DNA of 64,000 nucleotides from Ramazzottius varieornatus (lineage: Eukaryota; Tardigrada; Eutardigrada; Parachela; Ramazzottiidae), in contig BDGG01000006.1 in NCBI GenBank assembly GCA_001949185.1, forward strand, positions 1-64,000, given 5' to 3'. Positions 12,722 through 24,333 of this stretch are shown here, one piece after another. Within the stretch, counting starts at the first letter, position 1, and every line of letters begins with the position of its first letter. Made by a program: the position numbers and the translations under genes. The notes beneath the pieces were generated by a model that worked only from the letters and a program-made list of their open reading frames with translations, did not search any database and was not told where the DNA came from.

Positions 12722-13163
12722 GACCTGTTTCGCAAGTCATGTCTTCGGCTTGCACAGCATAAGTATAGATTTTATGCTGTGCAGTTATCCACGGCTTATG
12801 TTTTGCCTAATATCGCTGCAGAGAGTTTGAAATTCTGTGCAAGCTGAGTTGATTGTAGTATTGACCACTTTGGTCGAAATTTGAAATTTTGGCGTCAAGT
12901 GATCCGAGTCTTCCCGAAACTATCGCCAGAAAAAGCGAAAGAAGTCCGGGCTTTATCCAGTAGAGAGCTAAATGACAGGCCCCGCGAATTCCGATGCCCT
13001 GCTGAACTCGCGCGGCCTAATATCCCTTCATGCTAATATTCTGTGCCGGAAGTGAGCACTGAGCAAACCGCGAAACGGTTTCTGCACAGAAACTGACACA
13101 GTATAAAATCACACACATGATTTTATTCTATTCAGAGCCGAAACATGGCTTGCGAAACAGGTC
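12722..13163. mobile_element. MITE with ~30-base TIRs and TTATG target duplication
   Basis: The left end (12722 onward, GACCTGTTTCGCAAG) reappears in reverse complement at the right end (to 13163), about 26 of 30 positions matching. TTATG stands on both outer flanks (12717-12721 and 13164-13168), as expected of a target-site duplication. The 442 bases hold no coding frame, so this is a non-autonomous DNA transposon. Just inside the left end, 12752-12762 and 12772-12782 form a perfect 11-base hairpin. Confidence 0.75.
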
Positions 13164-14052
13164 TTATGAATTATGATTCATGAATTGTCATGCCTTTGGT
13201 GATATATGCCTCCCTTAGTCCCATGTTTTACCTCTGCTGTTGTCAACCGTTATTTTTCTGAGAGATTGTGAAGGCTTCACAACGGAGCAAAAAGGTAACG
13301 CAGGTGTGACGCCGGGCTGTTATTGGCCGAAAAGTTGTCTGAGTTGCAGTACGATATTGAGTGTTTCACCTTATTGCTGTTCATTTTCTAGGTACACCTT
13401 CAAGCTGAAGTCGCCGTTACAGCGTACTGTTTTCACGTGTCATGGAAAACCTTCAGTCATAGCGAGTGTAAACAAAATCGTTATTCTAGAAGTTTGTTGT
13501 CGTGCTTCAAGTGTGTCGGCCAAAGCTTTAGCTTGCAACGAGCACGCAAGGTGAAAGATTAACAATACATTGCCTTGCAGTCAGAGCTCTGCCGTTGTGC
13601 AATCCAATCACTTTTGTGGGCATTTATCGCATAGCCTTCCCTATTTTCCAGATAGTTTGGGACTTGCAGCACCATACCGAATTTCACGCCCGAAGGTGAC
13701 TGGGCCGTTGGAAAAGTCGAGGGAAGAGGGGATCTCTTTTGTATCTGCGGTTGTGTGGACAAGATATGGTGAAACGGCTGTTGCGAAACGACCTGCTCTC
13801 GTCTCTGCACGCACCCTCCATGTGCCATCACTTTCTCCTGTGCGAAGGATGGTATAGCGTCTGGTGGCGACAAGGCTGAAGGAGGCTAAGGGATTCCTCG
13901 AAGACTACCCGGTTGCAGAAGGATCATTGCCCAGATTTCCAGTTTTCAAATTATTTCAAGTGTTTGATTTGATTGATAACCTGTTGAGCCTGCTGTTGCT
14001 GTGACCACCAGCCTGCCAGTTGGACAGACCGCCATTGCCGGCCAAAATAGAA
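13164..14052. other. Spacer upstream of SLC41 gene
   Basis: No gene seen. The small open frames at 13559-13873 (-) and 13570-13857 (+) overlap each other and look like nothing known. The SLC41 promoter and 5' UTR should be here. Confidence 0.45.
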
Positions 14053-16719
14053 ATGGGGGTGGAATCGCACGTGTATGACGGACAAGGTGCCTTGTTTTCC
14101 ATTTCGGGAGGTCTAAAGTCACCTGTCAGTTCGGTGTCTGAGGATGAAGCGACCCACTCGACTGTTTCCACCTACATTGGCAGCCCGGACAGCGCCGCGG
14201 TAACGGTGAAGGGAGTGGACAACGGCTCGATGGTCATTAATGGTAGCGCGGTGACGTTGGATAAGTTGGAAGATGGCAGTTTCCTCAACCGTTCGTTCTC
14301 CAACTTGTCGGAGCACGTCGAAGCAGGACTTCCGCCTGTCTACATTGTAGAGGATGCCACCATCGCACCCAAGCTGGCCCACGACGATGCACTGCCTTGC
14401 CCGGTCCTCGATGACTTTGTGCGGGACGATGTCCACGTGACCAAAGAGAGTATGATTGCCCTGTCGGTTCAGATATTTATCCCTTTCCTGTTGGCCGGCT
14501 TTGGTATGGTGGGAGCTGGTCTTCTGCTGGATACTGTTCAGGTAAGGTGGACATTATGTCTACCCATCCGTGGGCTATGTAGGATAAGGGCCATCAATAC
14601 ATAATATTATGTTTCTTGTCGACAGGATTGGCCCGTGTTTGTGGAGGTGAGCGAAATTTTCATTATGGTGCCAGCGTTACTCGGACTGAAAGGCAATTTG
14701 GAAATGACGCTGGGTTCACGGCTGTCGACACAAGTCAACATTGGCGGCTTCGAGGACTCAAAGCGGAAGTGGCGCATTATCGGTTGCAACGTGGCCCTTA
14801 ACCAAGTGTTGGCTACTGGTGTTGGCTTTCTGGCTTCCCTCTTTGCCATCGCCATGTAAGCTCATAGTTATCCCCTTCAAACGTCAAAATCTAATGTCGA
14901 CTGTACCGACGTTAGCATGACTGTTTCCGCTTGTTTGACGATCCTGTGTTGTATTGTAGGTACGCCATCAATCATGGAGGAAGTATTATTCCTCGCAACA
15001 TTGTCTTGCTGCTGGGAACCAGTGTCGTTTCCGCTTGCTCGACCAGTGTTATTCAAGGTAAGGACATGTTGAACTGAGCCTGTCTCTCTGTTGCTTGTGA
15101 GTATTTCTTGATATAACGAGTCAAATTGAACATTTGGGCACTGGGGATCGTGACGAGTGGCTGGGAACTAGCTTTAGGGGAGACACAGCGCTGCCCAAGG
15201 CTCACCAAGCTGTCTTTCCAAGTCTGCCGCAAGTGGTTTGTTGGCCTTTCACCTTTTTACCAGAATAACAGTATTTGCGGAAAGCAAATATGAAATTTAA
15301 TGGAGTCAACTAACAGACGAGCAACAATTAATAAAGGCTGATAGATTGTAGGTAAAATGATGGATGACGTCAATTTGACTGTCTGTCCCTTTTATCTTGC
15401 AGACTCTGTGATGATATTTATTGTGCTCTTTGCACGACGTTACCGTCTCAATCCCGACAATATTGCCACGCCAGTAAGCCAGAAATAACGTTGCCACAGT
15501 GTTTGTATCCGGCTTAGAAGGTGTTAACGCGCGATGGGCCTTTGCAGGTTGCGGGAGCCATTGGTGATATTCTAACACTGGGCATCCTCGTTGGCTTCAG
15601 CATGCTCTTCTATTCTGCCTTCCGTAAGTCCGCCCAGTTTTATCCGTGAATTACCGCTGATCGGGTTGTCCGGTTGAATCTCTCTTTCCGAGTGTCCCCA
15701 AGTGGACAATCGAAATCAGTGTTTGATTCTTCTTTTGTGTGTCCAAGTGAGGCCCTGGTCGAACTCGACTAACTAGCGGATCTCTCTGATTCATTATAAC
15801 AGGTACGGAGTACTACATGGTGGGGCCCATTGTCTCCATGTCGTTGATTGCCTTGCTGTTGCCGCTGTGGATCTGGATTTGTCGCAAGGAAGCGACGACG
15901 CGCCATGTCCTGATGCACGGCTGGCTTCCGGTCATCTTGGCCATGCTGATTAGCAGCTGCTCTGGCGTCATCCTGGAGCACGTCGTCTCCTCCGGCAAGA
16001 GCTACTTTAAGGATCTGCCCGTCTTTCAACCCCTCATCAACGGTACGTCCCTTGTCCCCTATAGCCATACAGCAGTGAGGCAAGACTTGGCTAGGCGTCA
16101 TCATCATTGGGTTGCCTTGCAGGTGTTGGTGGTAATATCGTGTCGGTCCAAGCCAGCCGAATTGCCACCTACCTCCATTTGGCCTACGTGGTGCCCGGCC
16201 GAGTACCGCCTGGCTACACCTTTTGTAAAGCTCCCTGTGCCGCCTTCTGTTCGCGCTCCAACATCAACGCCCGCACAGCGCGGCTGCTGATGCTGATGGT
16301 CATTCCGGGCCATCTCATCTTCCTCTTTGTCATCTCCTTCGCTCACCCCGGCTCCACCGGCATCTCCCTCCGTTTCGCCTTTGTCTTTCTGGTCATGGCC
16401 CTCATCCAAGTCTTTGTCCTCCTCTACGTCGCCGACATCCTTACCCACTTTGTCTGGAAGAAGGCTCTAGGTAAAGACCAGCCCAAGAAACTGCTCTTTC
16501 ACATTGTGTGGTGTGTGTGTGGGTGTCAGACGCTTATCTGCAGTAGATAAGCCAGTAGACTGCGTGTTTGATGGTCTTTTGCTTTGTGTGGCTGCAGATC
16601 CGGACAGTACGACGATTCCTTACCTGACATCGATGGGCGACCTACTGGGAACCGGTCTGTTGGCGCTAGGCTTCTTCCTTCTGTGGGCCACTTCCAAGCA
16701 GAGCGACCTGCAACTCTGA
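14053..16719 (+). CDS. SLC41A: SLC41 family Mg2+ transporter (8 exons, 557 aa)
   Basis: Polytopic membrane protein of the MgtE/SLC41 family, which moves magnesium across the plasma membrane. Exons: 14053-14541, 14626-14855, 14960-15057, 15403-15473, 15548-15623, 15803-16042, 16123-16470, 16598-16719. A soluble acidic N-terminus (about residues 1-130) precedes two MgtE-like repeats. The first signature is [19 protein letters not shown] and the second is [19 protein letters not shown]; these Gly-Asn segments line the ion path in the family. [20 protein letters not shown] lies between them. Human SLC41A1 and SLC41A2 are 513 and 573 aa. The start at 14053 is the first ATG; the frame is open a little upstream (from 14020) without one. 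The stop at 16717-16719 is only about 150 bases from the antisense retroelement remnant. Confidence 0.95.
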
Positions 16720-16865
16720 TCCTGATCCTCACTATGCTTTTGAAGGTTATAAGTTTGCTACATTGTATAGGTATTATACAGTATTTCGAAAATCTAAGAC
16801 AAAAAACGAAGCCTAGCACAAGCTAGACTTTCTGGTTCCGAGTGTCCAAAATATAAAAGACTTCT

Positions 16866-19560
16866 TCAAGACCACGAAAGAATGGAAAGGTTCCCAAAAC
16901 ACAGGCAGCATTTCCTCTCTGTAAGTCTACACCAAAACGCTGTCTGAGGAAATCTGACGATCTTCTTTCTCCCGTGTGGTCTGCAACTCTGTTCCCGACT
17001 TCTCTGAGCAGACTCGCTTGCCGAAGGACCAAAACTTCCGTAGGTCTCGACACCAACCGGGCAGAAAAAGTTCCGACCTTCCAGGTTCCGATACTTTGTT
17101 CGCTTGAGATCTTCGGCTTTGTTGGCTGCATCACCCGCGTTCTCCGCCGATCCACCAACATGGCTGTCGCACAGCGTGTCCACACAGGTAACGTCCCAGA
17201 CTAGGGCCTCACCTTCCTTCCAGGGAACAAGCGTCATTCCATCAGGCCGCTTCCGTGTGTCGTCTTTCAGTACACCGTTAGGCTCGAGTATTGCGTGGGA
17301 CTTACAAGTAACCAGAGCACGGCGCAGCGATCCTTTCAGTGCTGAGTGCCAGCCAACACTGTACCTACAGCTTAATCCGTGTCTCCCGTAGACGTCAACC
17401 GTTGCTGAGCATCTACAGGTGTGCGGTTCACAGATAGGCGCGCCCAGTCTTAGACCTACCGAAATCCGCAGACTGTCGTCATCGAGAAGGTTTCCCAGGC
17501 AGGATGCTGGTACGGCGTTCAGCCACGCTCCTGACTCCTTCGTCGATACCACCAACATTCTTGGCCTTTTCCGTTAATGAGCTCGCCTGGAGGACTTCGC
17601 TGAAGTTCTTTTCGACGATCGGAAGGTCCCAAGTGTGCTGGAATACGCGGAGGGCCGCTAGCGGAAGTTCGGTACTCGACACCTCCATCCATGATGTCAG
17701 TTCAGTGGCGCACAGTTCGTCCAAGTCGAAGTCAGCAACCATGGAGGTGACCAGTTGCTTTGCGGAAGAAATAGAGGCCAAATAGGTGGAGAGGGCAATC
17801 TCTTCTGCTCGGCGAAGGCCAAGTCCACCTTTTGCGACTGGAAGGCTTGCTTGTATCCAGACCGGATCAGTCATACTGGTATTGGTAATCTTTGCGGCGC
17901 TGCGACGAAGTTACATCATCAGAGTCACGAAGTAAAAGAGGAAACTTCCACACAGGACTACCTCGTAAAACGTATAACAACTTTGGCAAAAATAAGTTCT
18001 TCAACAAAAATAAAGCCTGATGGGCAGCTAGTTTTCCTAGTCTTGAAGCCATCAGCTCTGCTTGGCGGGTCTTCTCTTGTAAGACTGCTGGTACCATTTC
18101 CGGAAGAACGGGAACTTCAAGAAACATCAGGTCCACGCTGCTGAGTGGAGTGACAGTCGGGAAGATGGCTTTTACGTACGACTTGGTTGACAGCTGTTCC
18201 TTCTTGCTACCGCCAAAGACGAAGATCTCACACTTGTCCATGTTCAGTTCAAGGCCAAGGTGCGCACACTGATCAGCTACCCGCTGGAAGTCTTCAGTCA
18301 CCCTGTCGACATCCCCTCTAATTGTGGCATCATCGAGATACCAGCAGTTGAAGGCGGACTTCACGGACTTGGAAAGATCTTTGGTCACCAGATAGAAGAA
18401 CAGAGGTCCCAAAGGGTCTCCCTGCTGGACTCCACGAGCTGACTGGAGAACTTGGTCCCTGTAGATGAGATTGGAGAGCTGGCTGTACATCTGGGAGGCG
18501 AAGTGGAAGTACTGCGGCACAGCTTTCTCCACTTCTGCTAACATCCTGCCACAAAAAACAGTGTTGAAAGCATTTTTGAAGTCAAGCTTCAGCAAAACTT
18601 GACATTCAGCGCTGTTTCTTGACAAGAAAAGGCGAGCTGCGTGGACTGCTGCTTCTGCACCGCCTTCAGTTCCGTAGCCGGCTTGCTCTGGTCGAAGCTG
18701 TGCGCCCATTTCCGCCATGACGCGCTTACTAAAAACTTTACCAGCCAGGCGACGTAGAGTGCAGCCAACCGCGATAGGACGTATCCCACCATCCTTCTTG
18801 ACCAAGGCGGTCAGGGATGCACCGTACAGGAAAGGGCAGATCCCGGATGGCACCTTCCCATTCAGCATATCAGTAGTTACAGAGGCAAGGGCTTCCAATA
18901 ACTCCGTTGACATGACGTCAGTCAAACCAGAAGTCATGTCTTTCAGGTGCTGCGGTCTCAGTCCGTCAGCCCCACCAGCAGATCCATGCGGGAAACTGAA
19001 AATGGCGCTGCGGATTTCCTGGGCTATTACCGGAGGGACGGCTGGAACGCCGTCATCCATTGGCTCATCAGTGGCTGGCTGATCAATCGGATGTTTCTTC
19101 CGAAGAGCCTCCAGAGTCTCTGTGGTTCTGGGAGATATCAAATCTTCCGAGGCAAGAGTCCGCACCGCGCCACTAATGTCTCACTCGCTAAGTTTGGCTT
19201 CCACTCTTTTCCGCGTCCGAAGAAAGGTGTCGCTGTCAGGAGGCTTCTTCCGGCTGGCTTTCTTTACGAGAATGTGTTCGGATGCTTGTGGACGACTGAT
19301 GTTGGCTTTCACGAGCGAAGTAATAGACTGTTACCTTCGCAGAGACTCGTCAGGCTGGGCAAGGGCTATCGAAGGAAAGCAGAGGAACTTACACCAGGAC
19401 TCTTCGTCGTTCTTCTGATAACAGTCTCTAAGCAGTTTCAGAAAGGCAGCCGCAGCCGCTGCTCTAGCGCCTTTGGGGATCCGGCGAATCGTTGTCGAGG
19501 ACTGGAATCATCGGAGTAGCTTTTTTTCCTGACTTTCCTGAGACACTTCGGCCGGATGTT
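16866..19560 (-). mobile_element. Decayed non-LTR-type retroelement: RT plus restriction-like endonuclease
   Basis: Three minus-strand frames read in series, each in a different phase. 19165-17867 is the reverse transcriptase: SAGGADGLRPQHL in the fingers, GVQQGDPLGPLFF, and the catalytic YLDD box in CWYLDDATIRGD. 17874-17479 continues it (PVAKGGLGLRRAEEIAL). 17558-16866 is the C-terminal domain with a Cys/His cluster (CEPHTCRCS, HGLSCRYS) and KRPDGMTLVPW followed by LVWDVTCVDT; this RPD...D pattern is the signature of restriction-like endonucleases in early-branching non-LTR elements. Upstream, 19300-19500 still translates as IPKGARAAAAAAFLKLL. At least two frameshifts (near 17890 and 17540) and upstream stops make it dead. 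Family placement beyond that is uncertain. Confidence 0.85.
17867..19165 (-). pseudogene. Reverse transcriptase fragment of the retroelement
   Basis: This is the longest surviving frame (432 codons) of the element at 16866-19560. It keeps the RT core with the YLDD active site, the GDPLGP motif and a thumb region (KLAAHQALFLLKNLFLPKLL). It loses the frame at its end, where the family should continue into PVWIQASLPVAKGGLGLRRA in another phase. Confidence 0.85.
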
Positions 19561-20343
19561 GTGCGGCTTGCTGTCTGGAAAGCTTGATGAGTGCCTTTCT
19601 ACATACTGTACTGCTGCCCGGCCCTACTCAGAGGAAGTGGTCAGTTCGAAGATTCTTGTTTCGATGTGGTAATGGTTGGGCTGACTCTCGCACAGCCTCT
19701 ATTCCGAATGCGGCTCACGCGGATTGAACCCTGGGTTTCTCCAAAAGAGGCGAAATAAATAGAGACTGATCATGGTTAGAGCAGTTGATATCTTGCCCAT
19801 GGACCGTACTCTCGATGGCGTCATATTTCGCAGTTTGACGATTACTCTTTGATTGTTAGCCGGAAGAAAGGTCCTTCGTTTCCGTACCAGCGCTTATCGT
19901 GGTCAACACATCGTCTCCATATCATAACTCTTGTTTACGCATAGAAACTATTCGCCCTGTATCAACGTACTAACCCCAATGAGCACCGAATATAATCATG
20001 GCGAATATTCATTATAGCTTCCACTAACCTCTCAACAGCATTTCCGGGGTGTTCACCGTAACGGACAGCCCCACGTTCAAATACCGATAACGGTGCAGGC
20101 TCGGCACTTCCCTAGCTTTCGTCATTGACAGCGTTGCGCTAGCTACGTTAGCTACCCGGAACTGCGCCGTATCTTTTATGCGCCGTACCGTGTATGACCC
20201 GTTTTGGAACATTGTTTGTCATGAGGCACGACATGGATTTCAAACAGAATAATGGCCCTTGCTGACGGTGAGCGTTTCCGGCCAGAAGCTAATCTACCAT
20301 TCCTAGCAGCAGGGCAGGCTGTTGTCGGTGGAAATATCCGACA
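19561..20343. other. Spacer upstream of prominin
   Basis: No coding exon seen. The minus strand has a B-box-like GGTTCAATCC near 19721-19730 but no matching A box or cloverleaf, so I do not call a tRNA. Confidence 0.5.
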
Positions 20344-23300
20344 ATGGGTCCTTCAAGGGGACTTTTGACAATCCTGCTTGCTATCGCGCTGGCCCATCTG
20401 GACGGCTCAAGTGGTCAGTCTCCATTATCGAAAAGGGATGAGCGGAGTATTGAAACGGTGACGGTGAACTTCCCCAAGTACAACTCTTCCGGCAACCGCA
20501 ATGTCTCCCTTGAAGAATTCCAGCGCCCGTCGGCCATCAACTTTTGGTATGCGGGCCAACGTTTTTTCATGGATATGGTCCAACCACGCAAACCGTCCAT
20601 CGGTTCGTCAAAAACTTTCATTACCCATCCGGGCTATGGGGAAATGTTTCCAAAAATGTGTTCTTGCAGAGTTTGTGGTCCAGATGATCAATGAGACCTC
20701 GTCACAGAACAAAGCCACTGACGCCACTTTTGTGTGGAGCTGGCTCCGAAAAACTGTACGTAATAGGATGAATCATATTGGTCTTGCTACATGTTAATCT
20801 TCATGTTCTTCAGGAGGTCGTTGGCGTTTTTGCTCTGGTCATCATCGGCCTGCTCTTTGTCTTCGGAACTGTTTTGGGAGGTATTGTAAACTAGTTTGCT
20901 ACGTCATCCTGGCTGCCGATACTCATTCTAACATTTCAGGTGTCATATTTTGCTTATGTCAGTGCTGTTCGCGCAGCTATCAGAAGCATGACGAATCGGG
21001 TGCCAAGTGCTCGCGCTTCACACTCAGTTTCTTCATCTGCCTCTGTTGCTTCGCTATCTGGTACATCGTGACAGATCCTTTTGACATGACGCCGTGAGTC
21101 AACTTCCCGTTTTGCAGTTTTGGTATTGGGATGTTTGCCACATCGCTGAGCGATCTCCACCACTCGGCCACAACACTACCCGATATGGTTGATGCCTCGT
21201 TCCACCAAATCAATCTCATGCTAACGACCACCGAATCGGAAGTCAACACCACCATCCGCGACGGCTACCATCTGTCTAAGGAGCTCATTATTGTCGATTT
21301 GAAGAGTGAGAGGTTCCTTTATTATTTCGAAAAATCAGCCCAGTTTCCGGCAGATATTATCTAACTCGTGACAATGAGTGTAGAGCCATAGATACAAATT
21401 CTTTTTTGCAGATGCGGATACCTTCTTGAGTGGGGAACTGTATACAGTCTTCGAAGAACTGAAGGCCAACGAGACCTTGCAGAAAGTGGTGGATATCGGC
21501 GACGACCTTCTCGATGTCATCCATACCCTAGAAAGCTCGAATATTCAGGCAAAGCTGGATAATTTCACCGGGAGCTTGGCTAACATAAGCGTCGAGCTGG
21601 CTGCGCTGACCGAAGACCTCAGGGCACTTTGCGAGTCTCTCAGTAATAATGTTTCCCCTGTCAGTTGCTCTTCGTTTGCTGTCGAACCGGATAATTTAAG
21701 CTTGGACCAGCATGAAAACCTGACCCTTCAGGTAAGCTGAGCTGACTGTGCCAGAACCTAAGGATGTATCGAACCGATGGCAGTATCCTTTCCCATGGAA
21801 TTCGTGTTAGTATAGCTCAATGTGGAAGATACGATCAGGCAGTTGAAGGAGGTTCAACAAGGCTGGCACGGCGCAGAGGCCTATTCTCAGTATCAAAGTA
21901 TTCCCTCCCGTATCGCCCAAGAAGTTGCTGGAGTGACATCAGGTCGGCCATCCACCGACATCGCTACGTTTTAGTTTTTACACCGGTTGCCCACGGTGAG
22001 CTTGGTGTTGTTCCAGGTATGGTCGAAGCGTTGAAACCTGTCGATGATGGGATTGATAAGCTGATGGACCTGATTGGTGATGGGATATCTTCTCTCAACC
22101 AGTACATCCAACCATATCAGCATGACGTTATAGAAGCCATCAGTTATCCCCTCCAATACGCCCAATACATGCAAGTTTATCCCAATAGGGCTCGCGTTTC
22201 CGTTAAATCTGTGGTTTCCGGTCGGGTCAGCTCTTATGTCTGTCTATTACAGCACGGGAGTATCTATTGGGGTCTCGCTCTTCTTCGCTCTGCTGGTTAG
22301 TCTGACGGTGCTGGGCTGTTGCGCTGGCGGGATCACTTACCGGAACAAAGTTCTTCCCCCCGACCGAAGTGGAGTTGTTCGTGTGGGCGGCTGCTTTATG
22401 ATGACGTAAACAGCCTCCTGCGAGAAATTTCCATCTGCAGCCGCATTTCGCTTACTATTCGTAGGACCGTTTACCTCGGCTTGCTCCTCTGGTGGTTGTT
22501 CATGCTGCTGACCACTGTTCTCTTTGTTGGAGGCTCGCAGACGGACTCGACCATCTGCCCCATTCTTCGGGGCTCTCAAGATAATTTTTCCGCCCTGCAT
22601 CAGGTATGGTGTCTTCGTCAATCATGACTCGCCAGCTCATTGGATGCTGACGATCCTGCACCTCTGTAGCTTATCGGAGAGCTGACGAAGGCCAATCCGG
22701 CCTCCCTCAACGGCTCGATAACCATTCACAGTGTCCCCTCCCTTCTGAGTTCTTGCCGAGACGGCGCCACCATCTACACGGCTCTTGATTTGGCTAGCCG
22801 AGAATCCAACAACGCTCTCCGCTTGGTCACTGTCAACATCGGTGGTGACCTCAACTTAACCATCGGCGGTATGCAGGGTCCCTTGTCCAATCTCACATTC
22901 TTCAGTAACAGCTCCGAAGAAAAACTGCGCCAGGCGCTGAAAGTCCTGGATAAGGTGGACCTTGGCAGCCTTCTATCCGAGCTTGATGTTAGTACATCAG
23001 TACTCCCTCCCCAGTTAGACGAAAACCGTTTTCCGAATAGGATTTACTTCTCAAAAGTGGAACAAAAGTTTCACGTTCGCGGAAAATTCGTCAACTGTTT
23101 GATTAACTTTTATGCCCATCCCCATGCTGAAAATTGATACTAGTATTTCGTACTAAATTGAGTACGAAGTTTGAACTGAAAGTCGTACTTACTTTCCGGA
23201 TGTCTAACCAGGGACTGTAGCACCTATATTATACTATCACAGATTGCAATGCTAACCAGGTCGTTTCTTTGAAATTGCAGCCAAGCTCTAGGCCAATTAA

Positions 23301-24333
23301 CCAGACAGACTTTGGTCTTGTGGAAGGCAACCTACTCGCGTTGGCACAAAGCTTGGGGACACCTGGTCCAGCGGACAAGAGAGATGAGGTTGTTCAACTT
23401 GCTCAACGACTGCACAGCTTCAATACAAGGCTCATCGAAGAAATAGAATTGCAGGTAAATTATGTGCTTGTACCTTGCCTGAACGGTCAGCCTCAGTGAT
23501 CATAGATGGTTTCGTCCAGCGAAGGGAACTTCATGCGGAAGTAGTGAAACTTGATGCAAGCGTCCGTCAGTTCGCTAGCGATACGAATGATACCCTCGAC
23601 GCTGCACTGCATCTTCAAAGCTTTGCCTATGCTCAGCTAACGGACGACGCAGGAGTACTTCAAAAGGTGTGAGATACAGACTGTTCTGGATGAACTTTTC
23701 GGAATTCAGTTCAAATCTCCCGTGGTTCGGTCGAGGGACTCTAATGAGTTGTGATGGTGTTTTCCAGTCCCTTTCTGACTTTGCCATCCGCTTGTCGGAC
23801 TATGTTGTACAGTTTGTCCAGCATATTCTCGATACGGTGAGGTTCCACTCTGGATTTTCGCCTTTCTCCGCAAGAGATCGCCGTACTGCTGCAGCGTGTC
23901 CGTTGTGATGTTGTGCTGCAGGTGAAAGATGATTTGGGAGGTTGCCGCCCGGTATATGATGTCTACGACACTGCCAGCAGTTTTATCTGCTTGCACGCGA
24001 TCTCGGCACTGGTAAGGTTGCCATTATCGTACAGTATTAAACTAACATTACCTCTCTCCTCTTCCTGCAGAACGGTGTATGGTTCGCCCTGGGTCTGATC
24101 CTGATGAGTCTTCTTGTCCTCATGTTCCTCAATTGTTTTTTGTCGTCATATTACAGTCGGGCAGGGAGGACAAACGTCCGCATGGAATCGGAATCCCTGC
24201 AACCTGTACAGCGTCTTAACATCACCGATCGTGTCAATTACGCGGTACGTATCGCTGCTTTTGAGTTTTGTCAAATGTAGCCATCGACAAGGAACAGGGA
24301 ATTTACTCTGTATGTGTCTTGCAGTACCAATGA
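20344..24333 (+). CDS. PROM: Prominin, five-pass membrane glycoprotein (17 exons, 875 aa)
   Basis: Cholesterol-binding protein of plasma-membrane protrusions and cilia (CD133 family). Exons: 20344-20602, 20670-20755, 20814-20880, 20940-21093, 21118-21305, 21412-21731, 21816-21942, 22017-22170, 22253-22405, 22465-22603, 22670-22987, 23281-23454, 23520-23666, 23768-23836, 23922-24011, 24071-24244, 24325-24333. A signal peptide (LLTILLAIALAHLDGSSG) and an N-terminal ectodomain lead to TM1 (VFALVIIGLLFVFGTVLGG), a Cys-rich cytoplasmic turn (FCLCQCCSRSYQKH) and TM2. Two large coiled-coil-like loops with many N-glycosylation sites are separated by TM3-TM4, and TM5 (FALGLILMSLLVLMFLNCF) precedes a short tail. 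Human PROM1 is 865 aa. The intron 22171-22252 must start with GC (GCAAGT) to hold the frame. The last exon codes only two residues plus the stop. Confidence 0.88.
22171..22252 (+). other. GC-AG intron in prominin
   Basis: The upstream exon needs to end in phase 2 to enter TM3 (TGVSIGVSLFFALL) in frame, and no GT donor in the right phase exists. The sequence CAT followed by GCAAGT fits the consensus of GC-AG introns and gives YAQYITGVSIG across the junction. The acceptor is TATTACAG. Confidence 0.7.

Noticed and set aside
13559-13873. Overlapping frames on both strands upstream of SLC41
   Set aside because: Each is the shadow of the other, with no splice partners or recognisable motifs.
19716-19800. 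B-box-like GGTTCAATCC on the minus strand, possible tRNA or SINE
   Set aside because: No matching A box at the right spacing and no cloverleaf could be drawn.
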